A stretch of DNA of 64,000 nucleotides, taken from contig NW_027477085.1 in assembly GCF_051020955.1 (NCBI RefSeq), positions 36,376-100,375 of the forward strand, written 5' to 3'. Shown one piece after another: positions 63,511 to 64,000 of this stretch. The notes beneath the pieces were generated by a model that was given only the letters and a program-made list of their open reading frames with translations, was not told where the DNA came from and did not search any database. Positions within the stretch are counted from its first letter, which is position 1. Every line of letters begins with the position of its first letter. The position numbers and the translations under genes are program-made. The stretch comes from Megalopta genalis (lineage: Eukaryota; Arthropoda; Insecta; Hymenoptera; Halictidae).

Positions 63511-64000
63511 ATGCTTGCGAATATAAGTGATATAGCTTCAAATGCAGGCGAAACAAACGAGTTAGCTTCAGATCCATGCGAAACACATGATTTAGTTGCA
63601 AATCAATGCGATGTAGAGGGTTTAGCTTCAAATCCATGCGATACACAAGATTTAGCTTCAAATCAATGCGATGTAGAAAGTTCAGCTTCAAATCCATGCG
63701 ACGCACATGATTTAGCTTCAAATACTTGCGATATATGTGATATAGCTTCAAAATCTGGAGGAACAAACGAGGTAGCTTCAATTCCATGCGATACAAATGA
63801 TTTAGCTTCAAATCAATGCGAAGTAGAGGGGCTTAGCTTCAAATCCATGCGAAACGAATGGTTTAGCTACAAATACTTGTGATATACATTATTTAGCTAC
63901 AACTGCATGCGAAACAAACGAGTTATGCTTCAAATCCATGCGAAACACATGATTTAGCTGCAAATCAATGCGATGTAGAAGGTTTAGCTTCAAATCCATG
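63511..64000. repeat. HOR-2 copy D, truncated by the window end
   Basis: The first 490 bases of a fourth HOR-2 copy, matching 46322, 51965 and 57610 onward. Private changes include GAGGGGCTTAG (63826, one G gained) and GTTATGCTTC (63923). The repeat continues to the last base, so the array extends beyond the window. Confidence 0.85.

Larger units (their letters stand above)
1..64000. repeat. 30-bp-monomer satellite array filling the whole window
   Basis: Every part of the window reads as copies of a 30-bp unit. The shared part contains TTAGCTTCAAAT followed three bases later by TGCG; the variable part of about 11 bp lies between TGCG and the next TTAGC. Because 60 is twice 30, the monomer keeps its column through the 60-base numbering for kilobases and shifts only at rare 1-bp indels, for example near 725, 1268, 1535, 2745 and 3450. 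Orientation is the same throughout and I saw no inverted block. A typical monomer has 12 A, 8 T, 4 G and 6 C. I see no unique insertion, transposon end, telomere-type repeat or gene. Both ends of the window are still inside the array, so 64 kb is a minimum length. The function, if any, is unknown; a eukaryotic heterochromatic satellite is the best inference. Confidence 0.97.

Noticed and set aside
1..64000. CRISPR array (conserved repeat alternating with variable spacer)
   Set aside because: The variable part is only about 11 bp, falls into about five recurring versions, and spacing is 30 bp in total. CRISPR repeats and spacers are each longer and spacers are unique. No cas genes are present.
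1..64000. Pentapeptide-repeat or solenoid protein family
   Set aside because: The translated decapeptide has regularly placed leucine and alanine, but this is the constant part of the DNA monomer. Frame is lost at 1-bp indels and stops recur, so no protein fold is being preserved.
1..64000. Transposon, retroelement or viral insertion
   Set aside because: I saw no terminal repeats, target-site duplications, poly-A tails, polymerase or integrase-like frames, or any block lacking the 30-bp period.
1..64000. Telomeric repeat or CENP-B box
   Set aside because: There is no short G-rich telomere-like run, and no motif that fits the known CENP-B box was recognised in the monomers.
1..64000. tRNA, rRNA or other structured RNA genes
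   Set aside because: No cloverleaf-like or rRNA-like sequence is visible, and the only recurrent dyad is a 6-bp stem within the monomer.

Overview
The window is one uninterrupted tandem-repeat (satellite) array. From base 1 to base 64000 it is built from a 30-bp monomer, AT-rich (a typical monomer is about 33% GC), always in the same orientation. I found no unique sequence, no convincing protein-coding gene, no RNA gene, no transposon and no recognisable regulatory site. Neither edge of the array is inside the window. The long open frames on both strands follow from a monomer length divisible by three whose consensus has no stop in three of six frames. They are cut by recurrent stop-making variants and by 1-bp indels. 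A repeat field of this size and layering suggests a eukaryotic chromosome (centromeric, pericentromeric, subtelomeric or other heterochromatin). I cannot name the species.

The repeat is layered. (1) Each 30-bp monomer has a conserved part around TTAGCTTCAAAT plus TGCG, and a variable stretch of about 11 bp. (2) Five monomer types follow each other in the order A (AACAAACGA), B (AACACATGA), C (TGTAGAAGG), D (AACAAATGA), E (TATAAGTGA), giving a 150-bp pentamer. Two flavours of C-D-E often alternate, giving a 300-bp decamer, and extra C-D pairs are sometimes inserted. (3) Pentamers are organised into kilobase-scale higher-order repeats (HORs) of two families. HOR-1 (about 4.4-5.9 kb per copy) dominates 8.3-43 kb. 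HOR-2 (about 5.64 kb per copy) fills 46.3-64 kb, with related patches at 3.5-8 kb and 25.3-28 kb.

Layout: 1-3.5 kb, diverged pentamers with small local duplications; 3.5-8 kb, HOR-2-like sequence with a 2,251-bp-offset duplication; 6.8-13 kb, a tandem pair of about 3.18 and 3.03 kb joining HOR-2-like and HOR-1 sequence; 12.2-39.5 kb, five HOR-1 copies distinguished by local duplications, an 842-bp deletion, a 2.6-kb HOR-2-type patch and a terminal 1.5-kb tandem duplication; 39.5-43.1 kb, a more diverged HOR-1 relative; 43.1-46.3 kb, mosaic; 46.3-64 kb, three HOR-2 copies and the start of a fourth.

No genes act together here. The array looks shaped by repeated unequal exchange or conversion at scales from 30 bp to about 6 kb. 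The most useful caution is that private 1-2-bp indels rise sharply toward the right end (few in 46-52 kb, more than 20 in 57.6-63.5 kb). This looks more like unpolished long-read sequence than biology. All comparisons were made by eye, so boundaries inside the repeat are approximate (usually within one or two monomers).
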